Shown here one piece after another: positions 46,701 through 58,400 of a stretch of 64,000 nucleotides of DNA (its first letter is position 1; each line of letters begins with the position of its first letter). The stretch spans positions 186,001-250,000 of the forward strand of contig JAHLKG010000014.1 of assembly GCA_025526995.1 (NCBI GenBank). Direction: 5' to 3'. The stretch comes from Powellomyces hirtus (lineage: Eukaryota; Chytridiomycota; Chytridiomycetes; Spizellomycetales; Powellomycetaceae). The notes beneath the pieces were generated by a model. The model worked only from the letters and a program-made list of their open reading frames with translations, had not been told where the DNA came from and ran no database searches. Both the position numbers and the translations under genes were made by a program.

Positions 46701-49190
46701 TCATGCTTTTACCGGTCGCTTTAACAGCCAGCTAAACAGTGTTTCGGTGTTCTGTCCAGCCAGTTTCATGATCTTGCCCGACTTTTGGTCGCCGAAGCGC
46801 ACATCGCCACTGACGCCGACCACTGTCAGGCCCCCGCCGTCCTCACGGTCAATAATTGACACCAAACCGTAGCAACTTCCATGAACTGCCACAAATGCCC
46901 TTCGTGCAAGATCTTGCAAGTCCATTTGGAGCATCAAGTCGTCGGGGTGTTTCATAGCAATGTAACTGTCGTGGGAGACCAGGCGTTCGGCGCTGTTTGG
47001 CGATTTCGCGTTCTTGCCAATGGATATCATGCTCAACTTGCGGACCACTCCAAGTATTCCATTTTGCGAATCCCTCTCCCTGGATGTCCCTCCATGCTGC
47101 ACCCTGACTGGAGGAAACACAATCAAGTCGGCACACGGATCTCTCGCATCGCCTGCCACCAGTACCATGTACTGTGAGCCCTCGACGAATTGCTCGATTA
47201 ACCAGTCCTCGCCAGCAGGAAGAGATGCTATCGTTGACTTGAGCTCTTCCTCGGTGCTGATTTTTTGTCCAGAGTCGTGAAGAGCGGGTTTTCGAATGCT
47301 TGGCTTCAGGTAAACGGGAACGCTAATGTTCTTTTGTGTCAAAGCCGTTGCGAGCTCTTCCAAGTCGTGCCCTTGGCGGGCTACTACCGCAGCTGCCACG
47401 CTCAGTCGGCTTTTGCTCAAACCCTCCCTCATCAGTTGCCTATCATGGCTCTCCGTGAAGAACCTTGCGTTGAGTCCAATGGTGTGCTGGAACCCAATCT
47501 CTTCAATCCATTTTGCGACCTGGAGCCCATCATTTCCCAAACAGGCATTAAAAATCAGATCCTCCTCTTTAGACAGCGTCTTTAGAGTCTCCTGAACGTC
47601 GTCCACATTGTACACGTGCACGATCGGATCGTAGTATAGACTGCGGAAAATTGATTCGAGCTCACTAACGTATTCGACATCTTTGCCGTAACTGACGGCC
47701 AATTTGCCCTCAGGGTCGGGAATGTAGGCCTCTGGATCGGTAAGCACAGCGGCACATACAACATGAACGACGGGATTTGGGACAACAGCTAGACTCGGGT
47801 TGCGGATGAGTTTCGCAATCTTTTGTTCGACCTCCGCTGGCAGCACCGGTTGTTGCAAGGGGGATACCGTGTCTTTTTGCTCATTCTCCAGTGCCACGGC
47901 CGAGTCCGGTTCGGCCGTGATGTTTCCAAAGCTTCCTTGCATACTGGGTGCTTCAGTCAGCGGTTTCAGCGCTGAGCTCAGCAAGATCTGGAAGAAATCT
48001 TGCGTTGTTTGACCCGCCAGCTTAAGAATAAATTCTGAAGAGGATCCTTTGCCCAGCCCGCAGGAGGCGTTAACTTCTAAAACATAGAATTTGCCACTGA
48101 CGTCGCGCTTCCTGATGTCCACACGACCGTACGCGTTTCCGGAGACGGCCGCATATGCTCTTCGCGACAGATCCTGAAGTGCAGCGAAGTCGTTGGGATC
48201 CTCTACGGCTTCGTAGACGTGCGCATATTGTGCCTCATCCCAATTTCGAACGTAGGATATAAAGCGCTTGAACCTAGGCAAATCCTTGTTGAATGCGCGC
48301 TCAGCTGGAGGATACACAATGACGTTCTGGCTCTCATCTCGGCAGTTCCCAGATACGAGAACCGAGTACTCTTGTCCATCGATGTACTCCTCAACGGTTA
48401 GATTTTCGAACTCTTTGAACAACTCGGCGCACTTGGTTTGCACTTGCTCAAAGTCATGACAGACTGAACTGTCATCAATGCCGACGGATCCATAGCTATC
48501 TGAGACTTTGATGAACAAGGGATAAACCATGCCCCAATCGTCAATCAGTTTGGCGAGATCCGAATCTTTGGTCAAGGCGAATCCCGGAGGCGTGGATACA
48601 AGGTTCTGTCGGAAGAGCTCCTTCATGCCATTTTTGGTCAAAGTGTTGTTGATAAACAAGGAGTCACAGCCGACAACGTTCGGATAGTTTTGCGCCTCCA
48701 AGTACGCAGCTAAGCACAGCGCATTAGAAGCGTTCTACATCTTAAAACGTTGCTTGCGCGTGTAGCTCACCAACACTGGGTCCAGGAACGCCATCGATGT
48801 CACTGCCATCACAGACGTTCATTATGAGCTCATCAGATGGAATAGTTTGGATTTCGGCTTCGATACCACTCAAGTGCATGAGGTGAATCACGGGATCAAA
48901 CTGCAAATCGGATGCCAACGTTTTCAATTCCTGGATATAATCTTCTTTCTCAGAATTATGAGTCAGTTTTTCCGCCGCGCTACGGACGGCCACATCTTCC
49001 CGGACTACATCTGGAACCAGGAGATGCTGTGTAGGTCGCCAGTGCGAGTATGCTCGTCAGCAATAGTTCACGCAGAGACCGAGCGAGTGCGCGTGCCTAC
49101 CAGTTTCTTTCCCTTGACAGTGAGTCGTCGCACTGGTCCTTCACTCTGCGAGTAACGCTTTCCCGCCGCCTGCAAGTCGAATGCCTGCAT
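46701..49190 (-). CDS. Tandem D-Ala-D-Ala-ligase-like ATP-grasp protein
   Basis: Three exons (49190-49101, 49026-48771, 48709-46701) give 784 aa. Two homologous units, each an N-terminal preATP-like region followed by an ATP-grasp domain. Unit 1 (residues about 30-385) looks active: GVPGPSVAAYLEAQ, PLFIKVSDSYGSVGI (ATP lysine and Gly/Ser loop), VEEYIDGQEY, GNAYGRVDIRKR and the metal motif LEVNASCGLGKG. Unit 2 (about 440-784) keeps the frame (VYLKPSIRK, LIEQFVEGSQY, KIMKLAGQNTETLF) but has YGLVSII for YGRVDI and VVGVSGDVRFG for LEVNASCGL, so the metal and substrate residues are gone. Fungi have no peptidoglycan, so the dipeptide or amino-acid ligase substrate is unknown. Other peptide-bond-forming ATP-grasp roles are possible. 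It diverges from the sorting nexin gene. Confidence 0.85.
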
Positions 49191-49463
49191 TGTTTCTTTT
49201 GTTGTCTGAGAGATCTCGGTTCTTCAAAGTTCTTGTCGCGCCGCGCTTCTGTCGTTGCGCGTGCGCGTGTGTCATGTCATCTGTCAATCCTGCATAAAGG
49301 ATGTTAAGTCTTCACAATTGACCGCTGCTAACAATTGCTGTCATTCCCCTTGTACAAAGCAGGATGATATCCGTAGTCTGCGATTGAGCAATCTCCCAGT
49401 CCATATCTATAATTGCACGATCGAAACCTTCCCAACGGTTGTGACGAGAATTCCGGGGAAAAA
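49191..49463. promoter_or_regulatory. Shared divergent promoter, ATP-grasp / sorting nexin
   Basis: 273 bp between two start codons on opposite strands. No gene seen. Inference from orientation. Confidence 0.45.
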
Positions 49464-51070
49464 ATGGATTCACCAATAAGCCCGAGGCTTCACCTCCAGG
49501 TCACAGTGACACATGTCTCCATCGACTGTGGGACGCCCGTTTTCCACATATCAGCTCAGGTACGAAAACGAAAGTCGATGGGAGGTTCAAGGAAACTCAC
49601 AGGCGCTTGACCCACACAGACGCCATTAAGTGGATATTTACGGTCGACCTCAAACTCGACCCGACTATGTAAAGAACTCGACAGGCTATATACCTATCTT
49701 TGTACGAGGTTCCCCGAGCACATTCCGCCAATCCCACCGCCAATTACTATAGGTCCAGGGGAAGCTGAGCGAGAATTACTGAGGCAGAAAAGCGAAGCCT
49801 TCTTACAACGTGTCGCGGACCATGACCTGTATCGTGTATCTGATGGGTTCAAGATGTTTCTGGAGAGTGAATTCGAGGTATGTACCTTTTATCAGAAGGG
49901 GTAAAACAACGAGGGACGAGCATATGCTGTGAGAGCACGGCATTCCGTATTCACTCGTGGAATGATCTGACATCATGCGGTTGGTTTGTGCAGTTTGTCC
50001 CACCACCGGCGCCACTAGGAAGACGTCCAACTACGGGCATTCTGCGCGGCTTTAGTTCCTCCGTGTCTGGTGTGAAAGAAGTCGACGTGTTTTTCGATCA
50101 GGCACGGACTTCCGTTGCGGGGATGCAGATCGGGATCTCGGCGTTGGGAAGGGCCATGGAGAAGGCAGGGTCAACTGAGAAAGGTAAGCAAAGGGGCATC
50201 CGCGGACGCATCATGTACATCTCCTTGTGTTTCAGGATTACTTCCCAGAACGAAATACTCATCTGATGGCGATTTTCTCAATCATCTATGTAGACTGCTC
50301 GAAAGCGACTGGGGATGTTGGCGCTCAGCTTTACGCGATGACTCTCAACGAAAACAAACTCCTCGTAAGGTGTGTGGGCCGCCATCTTCCCGCCCTTGGC
50401 CCAGATGCTGTTGTTGATGCATGATACCTTTGACGTCTGTAGAGCGACGCGAACATTAGGGAAAGGATTTACTGCTTGTGAAAAGCTGCAGACTGAAGAG
50501 GTAGGGTAGCGCAATTCCTTTACCTTCGTGTCTTATCCGGGTGTTCAACCTTGCACGTTCTGCAAATGATTTTTAGGCAGCCTTTTTATCAGGCCGCCTG
50601 ACATCAACACTTCTGACCACGCAAATCCGCAACACGGAAACAGCACAGGCGGCGCTAGACTATCGGATGCGAACTCTGCTCGAATACGAAACGGCATGCA
50701 AGATGACACAGAAGAAACTGCAGGCTATCGATCGGCTGCGGTCAACTGCCAAGATACAGCAGGAGAAGGTGGATGCTGCTCTAGAAGAATTACAAGAGGT
50801 AAGACCCACCGCGCGTCCCTCCCAACGCCGAAAATCGATCATGTTCACAACAACACATGACACTTCTGCGCATAGACGAAACAAGTAGAATCAGATTGCC
50901 GAACGCAGTTCCGAAACGCCAGCGACGTATTGAAGGGCGAGTTCCCAACGTTTGCCAATGTGCAAGAGCGAGAACTTGCGGAGAGCATTGACGAGTACGC
51001 TCGTCATCAAGCGATTTACAGCCGTAAACAGCTGGAAAGCTGGGAACAAGTGCTTGCAGATATCATGTGA
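49464..51070 (+). CDS. PX-BAR sorting nexin, Vps17-like
   Basis: Seven exons (49464-49559, 49620-49877, 49994-50183, 50294-50369, 50443-50500, 50577-50798, 50876-51070) give 364 aa. The PX domain (about residues 8-115) begins LQVTVTHVSIDCGTPVFHI and continues RLCKELDRLYTYLCTRFPEH and IPPIPPP; the basic Arg/Lys pair that binds phosphoinositide in the helix region is weak. A BAR-type coiled coil fills the rest: VDVFFDQARTSVAGMQIGIS, ATRTLGKGFTACEKLQTEE, ALDYRMRTLLEYETACKMTQ. Such proteins pair with Vps5-type partners on endosomes as the retromer SNX dimer; Vps17 is the closest by PX pattern, SNX4-type proteins being the alternative. The exon at 50294 was chosen over an earlier acceptor because only it restores phase and the BAR pattern. 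Confidence 0.78.
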
Positions 51071-51190
51071 ATCGCTAATCTATTGACAATAATGATATGA
51101 TGTACATACGACTCTATATTTCTTTTTGATATGAAGCAAGAGACAAGTGATGCATGCGCAAAGCATACGATGAACAGCAGACATTGCGAT

Positions 51191-51958
51191 CTACGCTGAG
51201 GTGCTATACATAACGTCGGATCGCAGGACCCATTTGAAACCCTGTTTGACTTCCGCACCTTCGTGCAGCATGCACTTTGCGCCCTGGGCATGCAGCAGCG
51301 CCAGGCCAACTTTCGGTCGTATCGACAATGCTACCTTTTTGTTTCTCACCGACGACCCAGTGTAGAATACAGTTTCCCCCCCAATCAATGAAGCCACTGC
51401 CGCATCACCACTGTTGGTTATTTTCAGCTTTTTCGTTTTGGGGCCTGCCGCCGCTGAGGGTGTGCTATCCTCTTCTCCGCTGAGATATATCAGCAAAGTG
51501 TAAACGCCTTTCCCACCCCCTTCACCGCCGTCTGCCTCCTCATCATAATGGGGGCCAAACCGCTGCCCTGGGCGATACCTATAGAGTCGCCAATTGGTAT
51601 TCAGCCCACACGGCTTCGAGCTCTTCCTCGGAACTCCTCCCTCCAGGCATTTCGCCCCTTTCACAAGGTCGGCAAGACCGCTTTGTTCCCACAACAAAGA
51701 CGATAGCGCAGCGCACTCGAATGCCGACCGGTCATTATCCCGGAAGGCAGTGCCTCGGGTCTGCGCATGAGAGCTGACGGCGAGGGGTTGCAAGGCTGTG
51801 AGATGCGCGAGGAGGGCCGAAGCTTCAGCTTTTGACAAAAAGTCGGATATTAAGAAGACGAGGTGTGGTTGGGCGGGAGTCTCTAGCGTCAAGTTGGGCT
51901 TCTTTGATATTGGTGGGTATTTCTTCGGCTTGATGTACGAGGCGCTAAAGGTCGACAT
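51191..51958 (-). CDS. 2-oxoglutarate/Fe(II) dioxygenase
   Basis: Single exon, 255 aa, starting at the ATG at 51956-51958. A prolyl-4-hydroxylase-type double-stranded beta helix: the iron-binding HxD is in QRFGPHYDEE, the second His in CMLHEGAEVKQGFKW, and the 2-oxoglutarate-binding basic residue is the Lys or Arg of GFKWVLRSDVMY. Conserved surroundings are NWRLYRYRPGQ, YTLLIYLSG and GGETVFYTG. No signal peptide, so a cytosolic or nuclear hydroxylase is likely. The substrate is unknown; fungal members of this group include Ofd1/Tpa1-type and uncharacterised enzymes, and this one lacks the second Tpa1 domain. It converges with the sorting nexin and diverges from the 99-aa gene. Confidence 0.88.
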   Translation of the reverse strand: MSTFSASYIKPKKYPPISKKPNLTLETPAQPHLVFLISDFLSKAEASALLAHLTALQPLAVSSHAQTRGTAFRDNDRSAFECAALSSLLWEQSGLADLVKGAKCLEGGVPRKSSKPCGLNTNWRLYRYRPGQRFGPHYDEEADGGEGGGKGVYTLLIYLSGEEDSTPSAAAGPKTKKLKITNSGDAAVASLIGGETVFYTGSSVRNKKVALSIRPKVGLALLHAQGAKCMLHEGAEVKQGFKWVLRSDVMYSTSA

Positions 51959-52145
51959 GGAGGATGTGTGCTGTTGTCTTGTCCCAGGAACTTGATGTCA
52001 AAGCCGACGCGCTTGTGTGTTGCGACAAAAATATTATCGACAGGTCAAAAAATTCTGGTCTCCCAACATTCCTCGAACTAAACCCACGAAATTTACACCC
52101 GAAACCGAACGTCTTCACTGCTTCGATTCCCTAAACGTTTCTACA
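51959..52145. promoter_or_regulatory. Shared divergent promoter, 2OG oxygenase / 99-aa protein
   Basis: 187 bp between two divergent start codons. Inference from orientation; no motif identified. Confidence 0.4.
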
Positions 52146-52445
52146 ATGGCCACTACAAATATTTCATCCTCGACAACGCCACTACACTTCACACCTCTAA
52201 AATCGAAACCGGCTACCGAAGAGGACCTCCTCGCCCACCTCACCACATTCCTTACCAGCAGAACCGATATTCAACCCGATATCGTATACCAGCTCACCGA
52301 ATTGCACAAGAATGTTCAATGGCAGGTGGATGGAAAGGTCTCGTCTTTGGAGATAACGAAGGGCAGTGGGCCATTGGCGGAGACTGAGGAAGTCGCGGCG
52401 CCGAAGAAGAAGAAGGCGAAGAAGGGAGGAAGCAAATGGGCGTAG
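52146..52445 (+). CDS. Small protein of unknown function with Lys-rich tail
   Basis: Single-exon 99-aa frame with an ATG in good context (ACAATGG). Residues 1-25 are Ser/Thr-rich, 25-75 a probable helical bundle (EEDLLAHLTTFLTSRTDI, DIVYQLTELHKNVQW), and the end is basic: APKKKKAKKGGSKWA, possibly a nuclear signal. Codon use resembles the neighbouring genes. I do not recognise the family. It shares a divergent promoter with the 2OG oxygenase. Confidence 0.65.
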   Translation: MATTNISSSTTPLHFTPLKSKPATEEDLLAHLTTFLTSRTDIQPDIVYQLTELHKNVQWQVDGKVSSLEITKGSGPLAETEEVAAPKKKKAKKGGSKWA

Positions 52446-52736
52446 ATGTTGCTGGCTACTTTATATTTATTCTGAATGGGCGAAGACAATAGAAACGGTG
52501 AATTTTCTTACCATTTGAGTTTCCCGTGTATTTTCTAGAATCCGAACTTTTACTCGTGATTGGCAGGTACCTCCCCAGAGATGTCTGGGTTAGCGCTGGC
52601 AGAACATTGACAATCATTGACGACAGAACCAATCGGAGAAGAAACAACTTCAATTCAGGCCAATCTCATTTCAAAGTAGGACTCAATTTAGAGTACGTGG
52701 AAGACAAAGTGAGACGCAATAATGAAGAAATGGTTC

Positions 52737-53883
52737 CTAAGCGGGTCTACCGGCGAACGCATTCTCTAGCGCCCGTCGTTGTTTGATGGCTAGGAGCACT
52801 TCCACAGTTGAGGGCCCTCGTGGAGGTGCCAATGGGGTTGGTTGATGCAAGCGAATGGCGTTCACGACCAGATCAGCTTCTTCATCTCTTGTCAAGGGTT
52901 TGCTAGGGGTATCTCCAAGTCCGAATCCAACTAAGTTTGTAGAGTTCGCACGCAAGAGGCCCGGTGTCCGATTTGCAGGTGCGCTGGCGCCTTCTAAGAA
53001 GCCCATTATAAGGGGTTAGACCTTCTGCGAATGTTGTACGCGGCGGTTGCGAGAATGCGAGAATGGCCCACCGAAACGTTTCAAAGGTCTGTCTGGCCTG
53101 CGCTGCTGATGCTCCGAGATGAGGACATCGTACAGTTGCGAGCGACCCTGGACTTTTCTCTTCTGACCAACGCCGTGAATCTTGCAGGTAATGGACCGCA
53201 TGCAGAGCGTTCCGTTTTCGGTTCGGACAGCGCAATGCTTGTCCAAATCAATCAAGCCTGCAGGAGTGGTGTGAACTCGCTATGGAGGGAAGTCAAATGA
53301 GCATTCGAAAGGCAGTTTTGCTAACCTTTGTTCACTGGACGTGGCGCATGCTTGGGCATCTTCGCTGGCCTCTCGACTGGCTTCTCGGCCGGAACCTCGG
53401 GCTTCTCAGCTGGAGCTACTGCGTAAGATGATGAGAATTGTGAGCTGAGATGGAAGTGGATACAACTATTTCAGAGCAATCTACCATCAGGTGCTGGCGT
53501 AGGGGCTGCCAACTTGCGCTTTTTAATAGGCTTCGCAGCAGGGGCGACGGGCTTTGGTGCCGGTTCTTGTGGAGCACTGTGTTTGCAGACGCTCATGTGG
53601 TCGGAGAAGGCCACTTGCAAGACAGAGCGTCGGCAGGTGACGCAAGTAACCAGAACCGTTGGTTCAAGGATGGAGATTCCCAAAGGAATCGAGCCTGATG
53701 CGTCAGCGGCTGGTAAAGCATCCTCAGGGTCATTCGGAAAAGTAGCTGCCGTCCCAATATGTGATGATTGATTAGAGTTGGAAAATGTTTCACTTTGGAC
53801 AGCAGTAAGGAACTACCTTCGGGAAGATTGATGCTCTCTCTCAGATTAGACCACGTCAAATGCGTTTTATCGAGAAGCGACAT
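52737..53883 (-). CDS. SGF73: SAGA DUB-module subunit Sgf73/ataxin-7
   Basis: Anchors the deubiquitinase module to the SAGA coactivator. Five exons (53883-53817, 53745-53485, 53418-53326, 53257-53072, 52993-52737) give 287 aa, all phase 1 joins. The N-terminus TWSNLRESI is the segment that enters the DUB module in yeast. The first zinc site is VTCVTCRRSVLQVAFSDHMS with CKH. A Pro/Lys linker follows. The SCA7 domain is LIDLDKHCAVRTENGTLCMR, SITCKIHGVGQKRKVQGRS, QLYDVLISEHQ, with the expected Cys and His ligands. The C-terminal part (DEEADLVVNAIRLHQPTPLA) matches the Sgf73 tail pattern. It is shorter than yeast Sgf73 (657 aa), lacking its long low-complexity parts. No polyglutamine is present. 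Confidence 0.92.
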
Positions 53884-54132
53884 GGACGCTACACCGATCC
53901 CTATGACCCCTCGAGCGCCGAAAGGTCCCTTTCCCAGACGGGCTGCCGCCTGTATGCAGCAGCGCTCTCAGATGCTTATACACTGACAGGAACCTGCGAA
54001 AGAGGGATTTTTGTCAGTCCGCGGTCTTGGCATAAATTTACCGTTATCATTCAACATTGACGCAGTCCCCCTGCCCCTTCCGTTCTCTCCCGCCCCAAGG
54101 CCATACCGCGCTTTTTGCCATTCTTCGCTCAC

Positions 54133-54539
54133 ATGAACGAAATTCCACTTACCAAGAGTGCCGACACACCTGAAAAGTTTTTACAACGTGTTTCTTGGGA
54201 CTTCCAATGCAGTTTCCCCGCTGTTGATTTTCTTGCTTTTGAAAAATACCCTTAATTCAAAGTTGGCCGTAGACGGTCCCGCGGACAAAAAATGGCCTGC
54301 AAACGCAAAATCTGAAATGCTCGAAGGACTTGGCACAGAGGAAGGACCAGATATCAAGAAGATGTCGCGGATGTATCAACGTAAGGTCGATGTTTGTCTT
54401 TGTTTATCTCCTCCGCTGTAATGAAGTCATGGCAGTATGCCCTTTGGTTAGCCCACGGGGTGTCGGAACTTCGAATGCACCCTATAAACAGCCCCCGTTT
54501 GACAATGATCCAAGCCACTGTCAACATGATGCTCGTTAG
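54133..54539 (+). CDS. Predicted 92-aa protein, three exons
   Basis: Exons 54133-54189, 54263-54380 and 54436-54539 join in phase across introns of 73 and 55 bp. The protein starts MNEIPLTKSADTPEKFLQR, has DGPADKKWPANAKSEMLEGL in the middle, and ends with CPLVSPRGVGTSNAPYKQPP and two Cys/His residues. The first donor (GTTTCT) is weak. Alternative third-exon frames exist, one ending at 54600. The stop lies only 64 bp before the RIB4 start. No family recognised. Confidence 0.4.
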
Positions 54540-54603
54540 AAGAATTGACAGCAACCTGCCTGGAGAACATTCGCAGAACGCCCAAACGCCTTACATATAA
54601 GTA

Positions 54604-55169
54604 ATGGAGCATTTTGAGAAGGGCCTTGTGCCACCAAAGCAGCGTGCAGATGGAAAAGGCCTGCGTATTCTCATTGGTTTGTTCTCCTCCTCTCGCCAGT
54701 GTCAATTGCATACTGAGAGACTAACGGTCCCTCTGTTGTAGTGCACACACGGTGGAACCTTCCCGTCGTGACTGCTCTTCTCAACGGCTGCGTGAATTCG
54801 CTGAAAGAGCACGGAGTGTTCGACATTACCATCCGCGATGTCGCCGGGTGCTTCGAGCTTCCCTTCGGTGTGTCCTCTCTTCTGTCGCAGGGCACCTACG
54901 ACGCGGCCATTGCGATCGGCGTGCTTATCAAGGGTAGCACAATGCATTTTGAGTACATTGCGGATGCTTCAACCAGCGGCCTGATGCGTGTTGGACTCGA
55001 CTCCAAGAAACCGGTTATCTTTGGTGTTCTGACTTGTCTGACGGAAGAACAGAGCAAGCAGCGTGCTGGTATCGCCGGTCCGAACGGTGACGAGGGCCAC
55101 AACCACGGTGCGGATTGGGGCGCAGCGGCTGTCGAGATGGCGAGGTTGAACGGTGCTGGAAAGGCTTGA
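54604..55169 (+). CDS. RIB4: Lumazine synthase (riboflavin biosynthesis)
   Basis: 6,7-dimethyl-8-ribityllumazine synthase, penultimate step of riboflavin synthesis; it condenses a ribityl-uracil amine with 3,4-dihydroxy-2-butanone 4-phosphate. Two exons (54604-54676, 54742-55169) give 166 aa, the normal family size. Motifs: ILIVHTRWNLPVV (ring-binding Trp), FDITIRDVAGCFELPFG, IAIGVLIKGSTMHFEYIAD with the active-site His, KKPVIFGVLTCLTEEQ and the late Arg/His-containing GPNGDEGHNHGADWG. The intron is 65 bp, phase 1. It forms decamers or pentamers in other fungi. It converges with the kinase gene. Confidence 0.95.
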
Positions 55170-55475
55170 GGACTCTGGATTGACTGCGGAAATTGGGTAT
55201 AACCCTCATGGATTTGTGTCAAGCATTTGTACAAATTTGCATTACAAAGATATACAATCCTGTCAAAGGAAACGCTTTTTCTTGATCAGTGGCAGTCTCG
55301 ATCAGCTACATGGTAATTGTGCAAATCTACACTTTATGCAGGAATTCATTGATATTGATAGTGAAAATGAAAATCTAACAAAGAATCCAAGCAATCTAAC
55401 TTCGTCTCTATCACATGATTGTGCTTGTTTCTGAAAAAATGTACAACCTCTGAAAGCAATCAATCAAGGTTCCCT
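55170..55475. other. Convergent spacer, no gene
   Basis: 306 bp of AT-richer sequence between the RIB4 and kinase stop codons; likely both 3' UTRs. Confidence 0.6.
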
Positions 55476-58400
55476 CTATCTTTCCCGCCGTCCACCGTAG
55501 TCTGGATCATTTCGTGGGTTTGAAGTCGAGCGGTGCAGTTGTTGTTGTTGTTGTTGTTGTTGTTGATGTTGGTGTTGATGTTGGTGTTGATGTTGTGGAT
55601 GTTGTTGATGTTGGGCGTACTGCTGTTGAGAGTGTTGCTGGTACTGCTGTTGGTGCTTGTGATGATGCTGCGGCGCACCCTCAAGGCTCCCAGAGCTTCC
55701 GCTGCCAGGCGCGGCGTACTGCTCGCCACCTGGGCCAGTTTGATAGTACTCATAGTACCCCCCGGCTTGCTGTGATGATGGAGGTGTTCCTGGAGGGGAC
55801 GGACGTGCACGGGACTGCTGATACTGCACATATTGCTGCGGGTGGGCGGGATAGTGTCCTTGTCCTGGGTGAGACTGGTACGCTCCGTTGTACCGAGGGT
55901 CACCCGAGGGTGCAGCGCCGTGATAGCGCACTTGTTGTGGCGAAGGCTGCTGATGAACCTGATAACTCTGAGCCATTCTAACATCTGGATCACTAGGATG
56001 TCTGGGAGGTCCGTGAGGTACCGCGTATCCGCCTTGATCAGGTCGCGGAAGTGGTGGTCGGTATGAGTGGGGTGGGGGGTGTTGATAACCGTACCCAGAA
56101 GGAGGAGGGGCGTACCGAGGATCCACTTGGGGTCGTTGCTGTGGGGGAGGTTGCATAGCCACATATGGTTGCGGTGGCATATCAGGGTAAGGAGCATTGC
56201 GCGGGTGATCAGGAGGATACCTCGGGTCCGGGTGCTGGTACCCATGCTGCTGGTGCGGTACATGCTGATGTTGTGGCTGTTGATTCTGTGCTGCATAGTA
56301 AGCCATTTCTTGGGCGCTCGTGGGTTTGCTGGGCCGTTGTTGCCGATTCTGACCCCCTTGTTCCCTGCGATGCTGTGCCGGTGAACCTGATGGAGATGCA
56401 GGTCCGGACCGTCGACCTGACGAAATGGAGGACGCATTCGACACCGTCCGAATAGGGTGGGGAGCCGAAGCAGGAGCAGGAGCACCTTGCACATCCTGCG
56501 ACCCAAGAAGCATCCCAGAAGGCGGGCCTAATGAAGATGTCGACCGCGGGTCTAGTATCTGACCAGCGGCAGCAGATGAAGGAAAGGAATGAGTCGGCGA
56601 GTGGATCGATGGCGACGGTTGGGAGCGACCCTTTTCCTGGATGGATATGCCTTGCACCTGGACGACCATCTCCTTTATAACAGATTCTTTGACAGTCGTG
56701 ATGCTGGGAACCTGTCCTTCGCTTGGTCGTCCAGATACCGAAGATGCGTTTCGCTGAGAATCATCGATCTGGGGGCCAAGGGAGCCTGATCCCGATCCTT
56801 TTGAATCCAAGTCTGATGCATGCGATCCCATGGCACTAGGAGTGTCGTCCAAAGGCGCGCTGCTCTTCTTCTCTTTCATCCAGTACAAAACGCATCCTTT
56901 CTTCTTCCTTTCGATGCTCACAAAGACCGGCCCACTCTGTCCGTTCAGCACCCGGAGATTCACATCTTTGTCGAGTGCGAGCGTCTGAACAAGCGTCGCA
57001 CTGCGCCAATCGACGACTTCTATTCCATTATTTCCCAGGCCAAAAACCCAATCAACGGGTCGCAACATGAGCTGGGAGGGCGGTTCCCGCCATTGAAAAC
57101 CGTTGTTCCATCCACCTACTCCGCTGCCCATCATTATTTGTCCATTCAAGTCCACAACCCTGGTCAACCGGTGGTACGTGCCGAGGAAGTACCGATCCGG
57201 TTTCGGGGCGGACGAGGAATATGCAGCTTTCTTGCCTGGTGCCCTGGCCACCGCCGCCAGCTTTCGGTTGACTGTCACGTTGACGCTGGCCGCTCTCAAC
57301 TCTCTCCGAACGGCGTCGGTGAATGGAATCTGCACAAATGTCTGCCATCGCGCTTTTGATCCTTTGCCTGCCCTATGCCGGAAGTCACGCTGAACCTCAA
57401 TTTCCTTAACTCGACTGTCATCGACATTCACCAAGTTCGCTTCGGAGCTGTATCCCAAGAAGATTTCGCGCACAACAAGTCCATCGTGCAAAATCTGCAT
57501 GCATTTTGGTCCTTCGGGAAGCCAAAATGCCTTCAGCTTCATGAACTTCAAGTACGGTTCCTTAGCCCACTCGAACATGATGACGTCGTGGCGGAATAAC
57601 ACTGCCAGGAATACGGATGTCTCAGTTCGCTGAACCATGAAGGCTTTGGAATCTCTGGTCGCAAGTATTTTGATGTAGTCACTGGTCCATCGTGTGACCA
57701 ACACTGCTTCATCCTCCTCAACCACAGGATGCAGGCCACGGTACATGTCGTCGTCACCTTCAGTCGAAGACTGAGGCCTTGCATATGAAGGCGGGGACAT
57801 GTTGCTATGTCTATCCGAGCTTGCAGTCGTGCCGGTGGGGGCCGATGTCGATGTGGTCCCGGTAGTCGTACTTGGCCGCCCGTTCGGGATACCTCCCGGA
57901 GTCATCCGCGCATCAGATTGGACGAGCCCTTGGGCATTCGCCCCTTCTATGTACATGATCAATTTTCGCAACGATGAAAGCTTGTATTGACGCACGTGAT
58001 CATGCTTTCCGGAGAGAGCAATCATAACCCCGTAGTCTTGCAAGATCTCAAGCTGTTTGAACCGGATATTGCGAATGAGGGGAACAAGGCGCTGTTCGCT
58101 TGATGGGAGTCGCACATCGGCAAAGAACAAGCCCTTTTCAGTTCCAACAAGCACGTATGTCTCGTCCAAAAGATCTGCGGTCAGAACATCCATCCGTTGC
58201 GTGCCACCAATGAGCACTGGCTCCAATATGCGACTGTCCGCATCTATGAGCGTTTCGGTGAAGGTGGGCGCTTCCATCGGAGAGGTTGGCGCAGCAGTGG
58301 AACCGGTAGAGTACTGAAGGCAAAGAGGTCAATTGTTGCGTCAACCGAACTGGAGTGTATATGAGGACGGAACTCACAGTCGGGCTTTCCATCTGTGGCA

